The notes under the pieces were generated by a model that did no database searches, was not told the DNA's origin, and was given only the letters and a program-made list of their open reading frames with translations. A stretch of DNA of 64,000 nt from Bacteroidetes bacterium GWF2_38_335. Its GTDB lineage: Bacteria > Bacteroidota > Bacteroidia > Bacteroidales > GWF2-38-335. The position numbers and the translations under genes were made by a program. This document shows positions 15,124 to 24,411 of the stretch, in pieces (the stretch's first letter is position 1; every line of letters begins with the position of its first letter). The DNA is taken from positions 60,631-124,630 of the forward strand of contig MEOH01000004.1 of the NCBI GenBank assembly GCA_001769535.1, read 5' to 3'.

Positions 15124-16335
15124 ATGAATAACAATAACAGGATATACAGAAAGCAATATTTCGACCGGGTTGAACCGTATATTGGTGATCGTCTGATTAA
15201 AGTTTTGACTGGCCAGAGAAGGGTTGGAAAAAGCTTTGTCCTTTTTCAACTAATGGATGAAATTGAAAAAAGAAATCCCGGTGCGGAAATTATTTATATC
15301 AATAAGGAGGAATATCAATTTGACTATATCCGTGATTATAATGACCTGGCAGTATATGTCGAATCAGTTAAAAGACCCGATGGCATTGCCTGCCTGTTTA
15401 TTGATGAGGTGCAGGAAATAACAGGGTTTGAAAAGGCGCTGAGAAGCTTTCAGACATCAGGAAAATTTGACATTTATGTTACAGGGAGCAATGCAACACT
15501 GCTTTCAGGAGAACTGGCCTCTTTATTATCGGGGAGATATATACAAATTAAAATATACTCTTTGTCGTACAATGAGTATTTGCTTTTCCATAAACTTGAA
15601 GACAGTGACGAAAGCCTGCAGGAATATATTTTGTACGGAGGGATGCCCCATTTGATCAATCTCAGGAAGGATGAAAGGGTCTATTACGAATATCTTAAAA
15701 ATATTCTTGACACCATAGTTTTAAGGGATATTGTTGCAAGGTTCAAGGTTAGAAATGTTTCTTTTCTTAAAGATCTGATTAAATTTTTAGCTGACAATAC
15801 CGGGAGTATGCTTTCGGCAAAAAGCATCAGCGATTATCTGAAGGCGCAGAAAATTAACCTGTTGCCTAAAACCATTCTTGAATATTTGTTTTTTATTGAA
15901 TCTGTTTTTTTTGTTGAACAGGTGAAAAGGGCAGATGTTTCAGGAAAGAAAATATTTGAAACAGGAGGTAAATTCTATTTCGAAGATTTGGGGATGAGAC
16001 ATTCCCTGTTGTCATATCAACAAAAAGATATTGGAAAGGTGCTTGAGAATCTTGTATTTCATCATTTAAAAACAAAGGGTTACAGCGTTTTTGTTGGAAA
16101 GGACGGGGAAAAGGAAATTGACTTTATTGCCGAAAAACCCAACGAAAAAAGGTATATACAGGTTGCCTACATAATACAAGATGAGAAAGCTCATGAAAGA
16201 GAATTTGGAAACCTGCTCAGGATAAATGACAATTACCCGAAAATGGTTATAAGCATGGATCCTATTGAGAGCAAAGGGTATAAAGGCATTGAGCATTGGA
16301 CAGTCAGACGGTTTTTGCGGGAGTTTGGCGAATGA
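15124..16335 (+). CDS. AAA-family ATPase with DUF4143 domain
   Basis: A 403-residue cytoplasmic ATPase of the common AAA_14/DUF4143 family. The P-loop GQRRVGKSFV is near residue 30, Walker B LFIDEVQEI near residue 95, and sensor VTGSNATLLSGELASLLSGR near 115. The C-terminal DUF4143 half ends with an endonuclease-like segment (KEIDFIAEK near residue 340). The family is very widespread in anaerobes and environmental Bacteroidota, usually as isolated genes of unknown role. MNNNNRIYRKQYF is the chosen start, following the -7 box at 15092. No operon partner is present. Confidence 0.9.
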   Translation: MNNNNRIYRKQYFDRVEPYIGDRLIKVLTGQRRVGKSFVLFQLMDEIEKRNPGAEIIYINKEEYQFDYIRDYNDLAVYVESVKRPDGIACLFIDEVQEITGFEKALRSFQTSGKFDIYVTGSNATLLSGELASLLSGRYIQIKIYSLSYNEYLLFHKLEDSDESLQEYILYGGMPHLINLRKDERVYYEYLKNILDTIVLRDIVARFKVRNVSFLKDLIKFLADNTGSMLSAKSISDYLKAQKINLLPKTILEYLFFIESVFFVEQVKRADVSGKKIFETGGKFYFEDLGMRHSLLSYQQKDIGKVLENLVFHHLKTKGYSVFVGKDGEKEIDFIAEKPNEKRYIQVAYIIQDEKAHEREFGNLLRINDNYPKMVISMDPIESKGYKGIEHWTVRRFLREFGE

Positions 16336-16363
16336 TATGAAATAAAATTAAATTTTAGTGTTT

Positions 16364-16490
16364 TGCACAGGGTTACACTCCGTTCCACCTTGTGGTATTA
16401 CAAATCGGTCTTTCAGACCTTGGGCGCGGCATGATGCAAGGGCAAAACTCTGGATCAGTAACCTCATAGGGAGTAATGAAGTCCTATGCC
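16364..16490. repeat. Dispersed repeat family R1, copy 2
   Basis: A diverged copy of about 127 bp: TACACTCCGTTCCACCTTG, TACAAATCGGTCTTTCAGAC, CTTGGGCGCGGCATGATGC and ATGAAGTCCTATGCC align with copies 1 and 3 in the same order. A short open frame crossing it is not conserved between copies and is not annotated. Confidence 0.7.
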
Positions 16491-16550
16491 AAAAAAAACC
16501 AGCCATATTTCTTAAGTTAGAACGATTAAAGAAAAAAAAACCAAAAAAAA

Positions 16551-16582
16551 TTTGCGCGTATCAAAAAACAATTTAACTTTGC
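16551..16582 (+). promoter_or_regulatory. Canonical Bacteroidota promoter
   Basis: TTTG (16551-16554), 19 nt, then TAACTTTGC (16574-16582): an excellent match to the -33/-7 consensus. It lies 19 nt upstream of the ATG at 16602 and should drive the membrane-protein/winged-helix gene pair. Confidence 0.8.
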
Positions 16583-16601
16583 AACTCAAAGTACTTTAAA
16601 C

Positions 16602-17243
16602 ATGAATCAGAAAGAAGAACAACTTGAAGCTCTAAAAGATATCAGAAACTTAATGGAGCGCTCGTCAAAATTTTTAACTCTTAACGGTTTTGCGGGAGTT
16701 TTTGTTGGAATAATTGCGATGGCAGGTGGGGTAATAACTTTGCTTTGGCTGGATAATAAAAACATGGTTTATGAAGATTTTTTTAATGTTTCTCCAAGCA
16801 CAAATGGCTTTTCTAACATGTATTTTTTATTTGCGATTTCAGGGGCAGTTTTGTTTTTCTCGATTTTGGTGAGTTCTATCATGACAATGAGTAAAGCAAA
16901 AAAGAAAAATTATAAGATTTGGGATGCCACAACCAGGAAAGTATTATTCCATTTTTTTCTACCCATGGTAGTGGGTGGAATTTTGTGTTTAATATTTGTG
17001 CATAAAGGATTATTCCCTATGGTTGCTCCTTTTATGCTGATATTCTTTGGCCTTGCACTTATCAGTTGCAGTAAATATACTTTTAACGAATTAAAAGTTT
17101 TAGGAATTATTGAAACAATTTTAGGTTTAATTGCTGCAGTTTATCTCCAATATGGACTTTATTTCTGGATGGTCGGATTTGGACTACTTAATATCATTTA
17201 TGGTTTGTTCATGTTTTTTAAATATGAGAAAAATATAGTATAG
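16602..17243 (+). CDS. Integral membrane protein of unknown function
   Basis: A 213-residue protein beginning MNQKEEQLEALKDIRNLMERSSKF, a cytoplasmic amphipathic start, then about six hydrophobic helices (around residues 25-50, 78-98, 117-135, 140-155, 160-185 and 186-205). I do not recognise a named domain, but the arrangement of such a protein 3 nt upstream of a small winged-helix regulator recurs in Bacteroidota. A canonical promoter lies just before it. The function is likely linked to the regulator encoded next; nothing more specific can be said. Confidence 0.8.
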   Translation: MNQKEEQLEALKDIRNLMERSSKFLTLNGFAGVFVGIIAMAGGVITLLWLDNKNMVYEDFFNVSPSTNGFSNMYFLFAISGAVLFFSILVSSIMTMSKAKKKNYKIWDATTRKVLFHFFLPMVVGGILCLIFVHKGLFPMVAPFMLIFFGLALISCSKYTFNELKVLGIIETILGLIAAVYLQYGLYFWMVGFGLLNIIYGLFMFFKYEKNIV

Positions 17244-17246
17244 CCA

Positions 17247-17546
17247 ATGGAACTGCCAATCAACAAACTGAACAAATCTTTTGAAAGCCGAATAAGACTT
17301 GGAATAATGTCGGTATTGATGGTTAATGAGGCAATGGACTTCAATTCTTTGAAGGAGTTGCTTAATTTAACCGATGGTAATCTGGCCAGTCATACATCTG
17401 CCCTTGAAAAAGCGGGTTATATTTCAGTGAATAAAAAATTCATTGGTAAAAAACCAAACACTTCATTTTCAGCAACATTAGAAGGAAGAAAGGCATTCAC
17501 TGAACATCTTGATAATCTCGAAAAATTAATTAATAGTAACAAATAG
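17247..17546 (+). CDS. Winged-helix transcriptional regulator (HTH_34-like)
   Basis: A 99-residue protein consisting almost wholly of a MarR/ArsR-like winged helix. Recognisable segments are SRIRLGIMSVLMV, FNSLKELLNLTDGNLASHTSALEKAGYI (HTH helices 2-3) and the wing KKFIGKKPNTSFSATLEGRKAF. The family (winged helix DNA-binding domain, HTH_34) is frequent in Bacteroidota, where it often accompanies a membrane protein. It begins 3 nt after the membrane-protein gene and is co-transcribed. It probably autoregulates the pair; the ligand is unknown. Confidence 0.9.
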   Translation: MELPINKLNKSFESRIRLGIMSVLMVNEAMDFNSLKELLNLTDGNLASHTSALEKAGYISVNKKFIGKKPNTSFSATLEGRKAFTEHLDNLEKLINSNK

Positions 17547-17599
17547 TATTTTTTTTGTTTTTACACTTTGAAATTCAAAGAACTTTTAAATTAAAAAAT

Positions 17600-18946
17600 A
17601 TGAAAATAAAACTGATCTCCCCAAGAATGAGCCAAAGGCCAACAGATTCTTATTTTAAAAGAGTCCTTTCTCCACCATTGTCATTGGTGATGCTGGCTAC
17701 TATTACCCCAAAAAAACATTCGGTTTATATTGCCGATGAAAACACTGGCAAGATAAATCTTGATGATTCACCCAATCTGGTTGGTGTGACCGTCAATGTT
17801 GATACTTCATTAAGAGCATTTGAAATTGCAAATGTTTATAGAAAGCGTGGGATTAAAGTTGTTTTTGGAGGGATTCATGCATCAGCAAACCATGAACAAA
17901 TGCTTAACCATTGTGATGCAGTTGTTATTGGTGAAGCTGAACCGATTTGGGAAACCTTACTTCAGGATTTAGAAAAGGGCAGTTTGAAAACTGTTTACCA
18001 ATGCTGTAATGCGCCTGATTTAAATAATGTTCCAATTCCAGATTGGAGTTTTATTGACCAAAAGAAATATGTATATAATAATGTTGTTGTAGCCAGTCGT
18101 GGATGCCCCTTCAAATGTCACTTTTGTTATAACAGCAGCAAGTATGTTTCAAATCCTTTTAGAAATCGTCCACTTGAAAATGTTTTAGAAGAAATCAAAT
18201 CATTAAAAACCAAACAGATATTGTTTATTGATGATAATTTTATCGGAAACATTGAATGGACAAAAAAATTTATCTCAGCAATCAAGGGGAGAGGTTTTTT
18301 ATGGCATGCTGCTGTATCTGCTGATATTTATCAGCACAAAGATCTTATTGAGGATTTTGCCAGCTCAGGTTGCAAAAGTCTGTTTATTGGATTTGAATCC
18401 ATCAATCCAAAATCCCTTGATTTTGCGGGGAAAAAGCAAAACAAGACTGAAGATTATACGGGCTTGATAAACTTACTCCACTCCAAAGGCATTATGGTCA
18501 ATGCGAGCCTGGTATTTGGTTTCGACAATGATTCCCCCGAGGTATTTAAAAACACGCTTAAATGGTTAGTAAAAAACAAAATTGAAACCATGACTGCTCA
18601 TATCCTGACGCCATACCCAGGCACGAAATTTTATTCTCAATTGGAAAGTGAGGATCGAATAATTGACAGAGATGCATCAAAATACAATACCTCCTCGGTA
18701 GTTTTCAGTCCCTCAAAAATGTCAGTTACCGATCTTCAGAAAGGATATATCGATATGTATAATAATTTTTATTCCTGGAAAAATATTATTCGAAGATTTC
18801 CTGATAACAAAAAAATTGTTTTGCCATATCTTCTTTTCAATCTGGGTTACAGAAAGTTTGGAAGAGTTACATCTTTTATTGGTAAATTCGGATTGATGCA
18901 TACCATCGGCAAAGTCGCCAGACGAATATCTTACGGAATAGAATAA
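17600..18946 (+). CDS. B12-binding-domain radical SAM protein
   Basis: A 448-residue radical SAM enzyme. The N-terminal cobalamin-binding-like domain (about residues 1-140) contains VGVTVNVDTSLRAFEIANVY and VFGGIHASANHEQML. The radical SAM cluster motif CPFKCHFC (CxxxCxxC) is near residue 170, followed by ILFIDDNFIG and later LVFGFDNDSP and the ILTPYPGTKF block. The family includes methyltransferases and ring-forming enzymes; the substrate cannot be named. The start MKIKLISPRM is preferred over an upstream TTG-like start because domain similarity begins here. It is followed 11 nt later by a membrane-protein gene. Confidence 0.92.
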   Translation: MKIKLISPRMSQRPTDSYFKRVLSPPLSLVMLATITPKKHSVYIADENTGKINLDDSPNLVGVTVNVDTSLRAFEIANVYRKRGIKVVFGGIHASANHEQMLNHCDAVVIGEAEPIWETLLQDLEKGSLKTVYQCCNAPDLNNVPIPDWSFIDQKKYVYNNVVVASRGCPFKCHFCYNSSKYVSNPFRNRPLENVLEEIKSLKTKQILFIDDNFIGNIEWTKKFISAIKGRGFLWHAAVSADIYQHKDLIEDFASSGCKSLFIGFESINPKSLDFAGKKQNKTEDYTGLINLLHSKGIMVNASLVFGFDNDSPEVFKNTLKWLVKNKIETMTAHILTPYPGTKFYSQLESEDRIIDRDASKYNTSSVVFSPSKMSVTDLQKGYIDMYNNFYSWKNIIRRFPDNKKIVLPYLLFNLGYRKFGRVTSFIGKFGLMHTIGKVARRISYGIE

Positions 18947-18957
18947 AAATAAAGCAT

Positions 18958-19710
18958 ATGAGAACAATATATTTAAGCATAATTTGGGTAACCCTGTTTT
19001 CGGCAGCTATGGGTTTTCTTGAGACTTCTGTAGTAGTTTATTTAAGAAATTTATATTACCCTGAAGGATTTGACTTTCCTTTAGCTCCGGTTTCCGACCT
19101 AATATTTATTACCGAGCTGGGACGTGAACTGTCTACGATAATAATGCTGCTGGCCGTGGGTTTTTTAGCAGGCAAAACCTTTATAGAAAGATTTTCTTTT
19201 TTCCTGTTTGGATTTGCTGTTTGGGATCTGATGTATTACGTTTTTTTGAAAGTATTGCTGGATTGGCCCGATTCCTTTTTAACATGGGATGTATTATTTC
19301 TAATTCCGATACCATGGTTTGGCCCTGTCATAGCCCCATGCATTCTTTCATTCTTGATGATTTTGTTTTTTTTGATTATGGTTCGGTTGAAAGCACAGGG
19401 AATTATTATGCGACTCGATTGGATGGATTGGCTAATTATGGTCATTTCAAGTGTTTTGGTCGTGTATTCTTTTATTTATGACAGTTTAAATATTATCATC
19501 AATTCGGGTTTTTCATCAACTAAAACTCAGGAAGAAATTAACCAGTTTATCCCTGATTTCTACCCATGGCAGATATTGTTTTTTTCGGTTCTGATGCTAT
19601 TGGTTGATTTTATTTGGATTTATCTCAAAAATCAAAAAAACAATCTGCGGCATTGTCTTCATGATATTCTATCCAGGGTGAATAAAAAACAAAAAACACG
19701 TTGTTTTTGA
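18958..19710 (+). CDS. Integral membrane protein, unknown
   Basis: A 250-residue protein with about six or seven hydrophobic helices (around residues 4-25, 55-72, 78-100, 115-142, 155-175 and 200-222) and a basic C-terminal tail (KKQKTRCF). The N-terminus WVTLFSAAMGFLETSVVVYLRNLYYP has no match that I can name. It begins 11 nt after the radical SAM gene and is probably in the same transcript, so it might anchor or transport the product of that enzyme; this is only contextual. Confidence 0.75.
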   Translation: MRTIYLSIIWVTLFSAAMGFLETSVVVYLRNLYYPEGFDFPLAPVSDLIFITELGRELSTIIMLLAVGFLAGKTFIERFSFFLFGFAVWDLMYYVFLKVLLDWPDSFLTWDVLFLIPIPWFGPVIAPCILSFLMILFFLIMVRLKAQGIIMRLDWMDWLIMVISSVLVVYSFIYDSLNIIINSGFSSTKTQEEINQFIPDFYPWQILFFSVLMLLVDFIWIYLKNQKNNLRHCLHDILSRVNKKQKTRCF

Positions 19711-19750
19711 AAATCATATTTTGGAAATTCTGACCCACATCCCCATTCTT

Positions 19751-19844
19751 GCACTCCATTTCACCCCGTGGTAATACAAATCGCTCTTTCAGACCTTGGG
19801 CGTGGCACAATGCAAGGGCAACGCCCTGGATCTGTAACTCTACG
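19751..19844. repeat. Dispersed repeat family R1, copy 3
   Basis: It begins GCACTCCATTTCACCCCGTG as in copy 1 and is nearly identical to it through CAGACCTTGGGCGTGG, ending near GGATCTGTAACTCTAC. It lies in the glyS upstream region; an in-frame extension of glyS through this repeat is an artefact. A pyrimidine-rich direct-repeat tract (AACTTTCCAAACTTTC motifs, 19890-19930) follows. Confidence 0.7.
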
Positions 19845-19929
19845 CATATAAAGAAAAAAAACTCCCAACTCCGAACTACTAACTCCAAACTTCGAACTTT
19901 CCAAACTTTCATCTTTCCAAACTTTCCAC

Positions 19930-19938
19930 TAACTTTGC
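19930..19938 (+). promoter_or_regulatory. -7 box of glyS
   Basis: TAACTTTGC is a full match to the Bacteroidota -7 consensus, 20 nt before the glyS ATG at 19959. Upstream is a CTTTCCAAACTTTC-rich tract with no unambiguous TTTG at the canonical distance. Confidence 0.6.
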
Positions 19939-19958
19939 CCCCTATTAAAAAAACAAAT

Positions 19959-21500
19959 ATGAATCAGGAAGATCTCTTTAAAAACTTAATTGCTCATTGC
20001 AAGGAGTATGGTTTTATTTTTCAGTCGAGCGAGGTGTACGACGGACTGAGTGCTGTTTATGACTACGGACAAAACGGCTCTGAACTTAAAAATAACATCA
20101 AGGAATACTGGTGGAAATCTATGGTACAGTTGCACGAAAATATCGTGGGAATTGACTCTGCCATTTTCATGCATCCTACCATCTGGAAAGCTTCGGGCCA
20201 CGTGGATGCTTTCAACGATCCTTTGATTGACAACAAAGATTCAAAGAAACGCTACCGTGCCGATGTGCTCATCGAAGACCACATTGCCAAATATGAGCAG
20301 AAAATTGACAAGGATGTGACCAAAGCTTCCGAAAAATTTGGTGCTTCATTTGATAAGGAAATGTTTCTGAAAACCAATCCAAATGTTTTAAGAAACCAGC
20401 AAAAAATAGACGAAATACATACCCGTTTTGCCAAAGCCCTCAACGACAGCAATCTTGAAGAACTGAGGCAGATCATCATCGACAACGAAATTGTTTGTCC
20501 GATTTCAGGATCAAAAAACTGGACCGAAGTGCGTCAGTTCAACCTGATGTTCAGCACCCAGATGGGCTCGGTAAGCGAAGATGCCAATACCATCTACCTG
20601 CGCCCCGAAACCGCTCAGGGTATTTTTGTAAATTATCTCAATGTTCAAAAAACAGGAAGGATGAAAATTCCGTTCGGTATTGCGCAGATCGGAAAAGCTT
20701 TCAGAAATGAAATCGTGGCCCGTCAGTTTATCTTCAGGATGCGCGAATTTGAACAGATGGAAATGCAGTTTTTCGTTCGTCCGGGCGAAGAAATGAAATG
20801 GTATGAATACTGGAAAGAAAAGAGAATGAAATGGCATCATGCTTTGGGCATCTCCCAAAACAAATACCGTTTTCACAACCATGATAAACTTGCTCATTAT
20901 GCCAATGCTGCAGCCGATATTGAATTTGAATTCCCCTTTGGATTTAAGGAACTGGAAGGCATCCATTCAAGAACAGATTTTGATCTGGGTCGCCACCAGG
21001 AATTTTCGGGCAAAAAAATGCAGTATTTTGATCCCGAGCTCAATGAAAGTTATATTCCGTATGTGGTTGAAACCTCCATCGGACTTGACCGCACGTTCCT
21101 TGCCATTGTCGGAAATGCCTATACCGAAGAAAAACTTGAAGATGGCACCGACCGCGTGGTGATGAAAATTCCGGCCGCCCTGGCCCCAGTTAAAGCCACC
21201 GTGATGCCATTGGTGAAAAAAGACGGACTGCCCGAAAAAGCAAGGGAAATCATGGACAAGCTGAAATTTGATTTTAACTGCCAGATCGACGAAAAAGATT
21301 CCATCGGAAAGCGCTACCGCAGGCAGGATGCCATTGGCACACCGTTCTGCATCACCGTTGACCATCAAACACTCGAAGACAACATGGTGACCATCCGTTA
21401 CCGCGACACCATGGTACAGGAAAGGATTCCCATGGACAGCGTGAACAAAATTATTGCAGAAAAAGTGAGCATGAAAACCCTGTTTGAAAAACAGGCATAG
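19959..21500 (+). CDS. glyS: Glycyl-tRNA synthetase, single-chain (eukaryote-like) type
   Basis: A 513-residue class II synthetase that charges tRNA-Gly as a homodimer, the alpha2 form used by Bacteroidota. MNQEDLFKNLIAHCKEYGF is the start; it follows the -7 box by 20 nt, whereas the longer open frame upstream runs through an intergenic repeat. Motif 1 region KEYWWKSMV and the tract RPETAQGIFVNY are present, with motif 2 (IGKAFRNEI) and motif 3 (ETSIGLDRTFLAIV) following in order. The C-terminal anticodon-binding domain begins around residue 405 (LAPVKATVMPLV). No anomalies are seen. Confidence 0.97.
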   Translation: MNQEDLFKNLIAHCKEYGFIFQSSEVYDGLSAVYDYGQNGSELKNNIKEYWWKSMVQLHENIVGIDSAIFMHPTIWKASGHVDAFNDPLIDNKDSKKRYRADVLIEDHIAKYEQKIDKDVTKASEKFGASFDKEMFLKTNPNVLRNQQKIDEIHTRFAKALNDSNLEELRQIIIDNEIVCPISGSKNWTEVRQFNLMFSTQMGSVSEDANTIYLRPETAQGIFVNYLNVQKTGRMKIPFGIAQIGKAFRNEIVARQFIFRMREFEQMEMQFFVRPGEEMKWYEYWKEKRMKWHHALGISQNKYRFHNHDKLAHYANAAADIEFEFPFGFKELEGIHSRTDFDLGRHQEFSGKKMQYFDPELNESYIPYVVETSIGLDRTFLAIVGNAYTEEKLEDGTDRVVMKIPAALAPVKATVMPLVKKDGLPEKAREIMDKLKFDFNCQIDEKDSIGKRYRRQDAIGTPFCITVDHQTLEDNMVTIRYRDTMVQERIPMDSVNKIIAEKVSMKTLFEKQA

Positions 21501-21586
21501 TTTTTATTTTATCGGGGCAACCCGTGAGATATTTTGGGTTCTTTAAATATCTTTATATTTTTACTATTAAAATTAAAAATACTTTA

Positions 21587-22492
21587 ATGACAAATCAAAA
21601 AGTACTGATTACCGGATGCGGCGGAATGCTCGGAGATGCTGTTTATGCTGAGTTTTCAAAAAATTATTCGCAGGTAATGGCCACAGACATCAATCTCACA
21701 GAAAACTGGCTTACCTATTTGGATGTCAGGGAGATTGATCAATGCGAAAAAGCGTTTGACACCTTTAAACCGGATATCGTTCTTCACCTTGCTGCGCTTA
21801 CCGATCTTGAATTTTGTGAAAACGATCCTGATAACACCTGGAAGACCAATGCATTGGGTACCGAAAATATTGCGTTGCTTGCAAAAAAACACAATGCAAC
21901 GATGGTTTACATCAGTACCGCCGGTGTTTTTGATGGCAATCAGGAATATTACAACGATTTTGACCAGCCCAATCCGCTGAACTATTATGCCAAATCAAAA
22001 TACCACGGTGAAGTTTTTGTTCAGAGATATCTTGAGAAATTTTTTATTTTCAGAGCAGGCTGGATGATGGGAAGCGGCGTGAAAAAAGATAAAAAATTCA
22101 TCAACAAGATTTTTAAACAAATACAGGAAGGAAAAAAAGAGCTTTTTATTGTTGATGATAAACTGGGTACACCCACATACACCGTCAATTTTGCCCAAAG
22201 CATTTTCAAAGTGATGAAAACGGGTTATTACGGATTGTACAATCAGGTGTGTTCGGGATCCTGTTCGCGTTATGATGTAGCTGTGAAATTTATTGAATAT
22301 CTGAATCTTACAGATAAAATAAAAATCACCAAAGTGGACTCTTCCTATTTTGAAAAGGAATATTTTGCCCTGAGGCCCTATTCTGAAAAGCTTGTCAACC
22401 TTAAACTGGAATCACGCAAAATAAACTTTATGGAAGACTGGGAAAAATGTCTTGAAGAATATTCAAAGGTTTTCATTAACCAGTTGAAATAA
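21587..22492 (+). CDS. SDR-family sugar-nucleotide reductase, RmlD-like
   Basis: A 301-residue NAD(P)-dependent short-chain reductase of the extended type. The Rossmann motif ITGCGGMLGDAV is near residue 8, LHLAALTDLEFCENDP near 65, and the catalytic YxxxK (YYAKSKYHGE) near residue 135. This resembles dTDP-4-dehydrorhamnose reductase and the SpsK-like proteins of surface-glycan loci. The start MTNQKVLITG is chosen because an upstream ATG adds 21 aromatic residues not found in the family. It opens the glycan cluster, with 1 nt separating its stop from the next ATG. The exact sugar is not predictable. Confidence 0.88.
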   Translation: MTNQKVLITGCGGMLGDAVYAEFSKNYSQVMATDINLTENWLTYLDVREIDQCEKAFDTFKPDIVLHLAALTDLEFCENDPDNTWKTNALGTENIALLAKKHNATMVYISTAGVFDGNQEYYNDFDQPNPLNYYAKSKYHGEVFVQRYLEKFFIFRAGWMMGSGVKKDKKFINKIFKQIQEGKKELFIVDDKLGTPTYTVNFAQSIFKVMKTGYYGLYNQVCSGSCSRYDVAVKFIEYLNLTDKIKITKVDSSYFEKEYFALRPYSEKLVNLKLESRKINFMEDWEKCLEEYSKVFINQLK

Positions 22493-22493
22493 A

Positions 22494-23390
22494 ATGGATA
22501 ACCCTGAACTTTCCATTGTCATTTGTGCGTATAACTCGGCACGTTTTATTGAAAACGGTCTCAACAGCTATCTCAAGCAAACAGCTAAGCCCGAATCTTT
22601 TGAGCTGTTAATTGTTGATAATAACAGTCCGGATGATACCGCAGCAGTCTGCAACAAATTCATCAGTGAGCATCCCGAAATCTGCATCAAATATTTTTTC
22701 GAGAAAAACCAGGGATTGTCTTTTGCACGGAACAGGGGAATAAAGGAGGCAAAGGGAGCATTTGTTTCCTTTGTGGATGATGATGCAGTTGTTAATCCGG
22801 AGTATGCTGAAAAACTAATAAACGCATTTCACCACTACAGTGAACATGGTGCTTTGGGCGGAATTGTTCATCCCGTTTATCCGGATGGCAAGGAGCCGGA
22901 CTGGTTTTCTCCGTATCTCAACGGCATTGTGGCCAGAGTAAATTTGGGCAATGAATATCAGGATTTCAGCAAAAAATATCCTGCCGGATGCAACATGGCT
23001 TTCAGAAAATCAATTTTTGATGTTATCGGATATTTTAATACCGACCTGACCTACAGGGGCGACGAAAAATTCATCTTCAGAAAGATTCATGAAAAACGGA
23101 TAAAAGTTCTGTATGCGCCGGATGTAATAGTTTACCACAGCATTCCCGAAAAAAGAATTTCACGCGAAGGAGTGATAAAAATAAGCAGGGATATTGGAAT
23201 CAGCGAAAGAATTTCGGTAAAAAACAAACCCGCAGGATTTGCAGTTTTGTTGGTTATTCTATTTTTGAAATGGGCTTTTTCCTTGATTCTTTTTCTGAAG
23301 TTCTGGTTTAATAAACAGCCTGTAAAAGGAAAATTCCTTGTGCTGGTAATGTACAACAGAATCAAAGGATTTACCAAATCAATAAAATGA
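22494..23390 (+). CDS. Glycosyltransferase family 2
   Basis: A 298-residue inverting GT-A glycosyltransferase. SIVICAYNSARFIENGL at the N-terminus binds the nucleotide, LLIVDNNSPDDT follows, and FVSFVDDDAVV near residue 95 contains the DxD metal site. The segment ERGDEKF-like (TYRGDEKFIFRKIHE) near 185 corresponds to the acceptor-side acidic motif. A hydrophobic C-terminal stretch (VLLVILFLKWAFSLILFLKF) suggests membrane association. It starts one nucleotide after the reductase stop and precedes the rest of the glycan genes by 130 nt. The donor and acceptor are unknown. Confidence 0.92.
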   Translation: MDNPELSIVICAYNSARFIENGLNSYLKQTAKPESFELLIVDNNSPDDTAAVCNKFISEHPEICIKYFFEKNQGLSFARNRGIKEAKGAFVSFVDDDAVVNPEYAEKLINAFHHYSEHGALGGIVHPVYPDGKEPDWFSPYLNGIVARVNLGNEYQDFSKKYPAGCNMAFRKSIFDVIGYFNTDLTYRGDEKFIFRKIHEKRIKVLYAPDVIVYHSIPEKRISREGVIKISRDIGISERISVKNKPAGFAVLLVILFLKWAFSLILFLKFWFNKQPVKGKFLVLVMYNRIKGFTKSIK

Positions 23391-23520
23391 CCTGTATAGT
23401 TGCTCACATTGATTAACCTAATGGAGCTATTAATAATGCTGTTGGTCGTTGTTAAAAAAAAACTTACTTTTACCTCTGCTGCATATTCATGAAAAAATGC
23501 AATATTAATAACGGATCAAA

Positions 23521-24411
23521 ATGAATAAATCACGTTTTCAAAGATTTATAGAAAACTCGGTATTGTCATTTCTGTCACTGATTAAAATTATTATGCTTTC
23601 AAAGATTTTTTTCAGGAATAAATTCCCTTTGAAATCGCAGAAAGACTGTGTTGTTCTTGGAAACGGACCATCACTGAACCCGTGTCTTGAAAATCACCGG
23701 GAATTCTTGGCCAACAAAGATCTTTTTGCCGTTAACTATTTTCCGGTTACAGATATTTATGATCAGTTAAAACCAAGAAATTATATTGTTGGGGCACTTG
23801 AATTCTGGTATCCCGATGTAACCCCCGACCGGCTTGAAAAGCAACAAAAATTATTTAACGCACTTGCCACAAAAACCACATGGGAATTAAACCTGTTTAT
23901 TTCATATAAGGCAAGAAAATATCCATTCTGGCTTGAAATTATCAAAAGCAATAAAAACATTAAAGTTACCTATTACAATGAAACGCCCACCGAAGGTTTC
24001 AGAAGTTTCAGGTACTGCGCTTTCAGAAAAAACCTCGGCATGCCGAGGCCTCATAATGTTATGATTCCGGCCATCCTTTTTTCATTGAACATGGGATATG
24101 ATAAAATTTATCTTGTTGGTGCCGATCATTCATGGTTGCCGCTGATTAAAGTGGATGATCAAAACAATGTGCTTCTGAACCAGCAGCATTTTTATGACGA
24201 AAGCACCTCTGTTTACAAAACCATGGCCAACAAGGGAAAAGGACAGAGAAATTTATCGGAAGTCCTTCATAAATTTTATCTTGCTTTTAAAGGACATATG
24301 GAACTTGCCGAATATTCAAAACACAAGGGAATAGAAATCATCAACCTTACTCCGGGATCATTTATTGATGCCTATCAAAAAATCAATCTGTCAAATCTGA
24401 AAAATGCATAA
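23521..24411 (+). CDS. NGPSL-motif protein, DUF115/GT42-like
   Basis: A 296-residue protein with CVVLGNGPSLNPCLE near residue 40. The GNGPSL loop is shared by DUF115/MptE-like proteins and by GT42 sialyltransferases of the Campylobacter Cst type, both of which bind nucleotide cofactors in a modified Rossmann fold. Later segments LFAVNYFPVTDIYD and KIYLVGADHSWLPL fit that fold, the latter near the expected catalytic region. Its position immediately before an SpsF-like cytidylyltransferase and a NeuB-like synthase makes a transferase acting on CMP-activated sugar attractive, but this is inference. Its end overlaps the next gene by 8 nt. Confidence 0.7.
   Translation: MNKSRFQRFIENSVLSFLSLIKIIMLSKIFFRNKFPLKSQKDCVVLGNGPSLNPCLENHREFLANKDLFAVNYFPVTDIYDQLKPRNYIVGALEFWYPDVTPDRLEKQQKLFNALATKTTWELNLFISYKARKYPFWLEIIKSNKNIKVTYYNETPTEGFRSFRYCAFRKNLGMPRPHNVMIPAILFSLNMGYDKIYLVGADHSWLPLIKVDDQNNVLLNQQHFYDESTSVYKTMANKGKGQRNLSEVLHKFYLAFKGHMELAEYSKHKGIEIINLTPGSFIDAYQKINLSNLKNA

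Noticed and set aside
16358..16576. Short open frame before the membrane-protein gene
   Set aside because: It overlaps repeat R1 copy 2 and is not preserved in the other copies.
19749..19958. N-terminal extension of glyS
   Set aside because: The in-frame stretch runs through a dispersed intergenic repeat and upstream of the -7 box at 19930; GlyS similarity starts at 19959.
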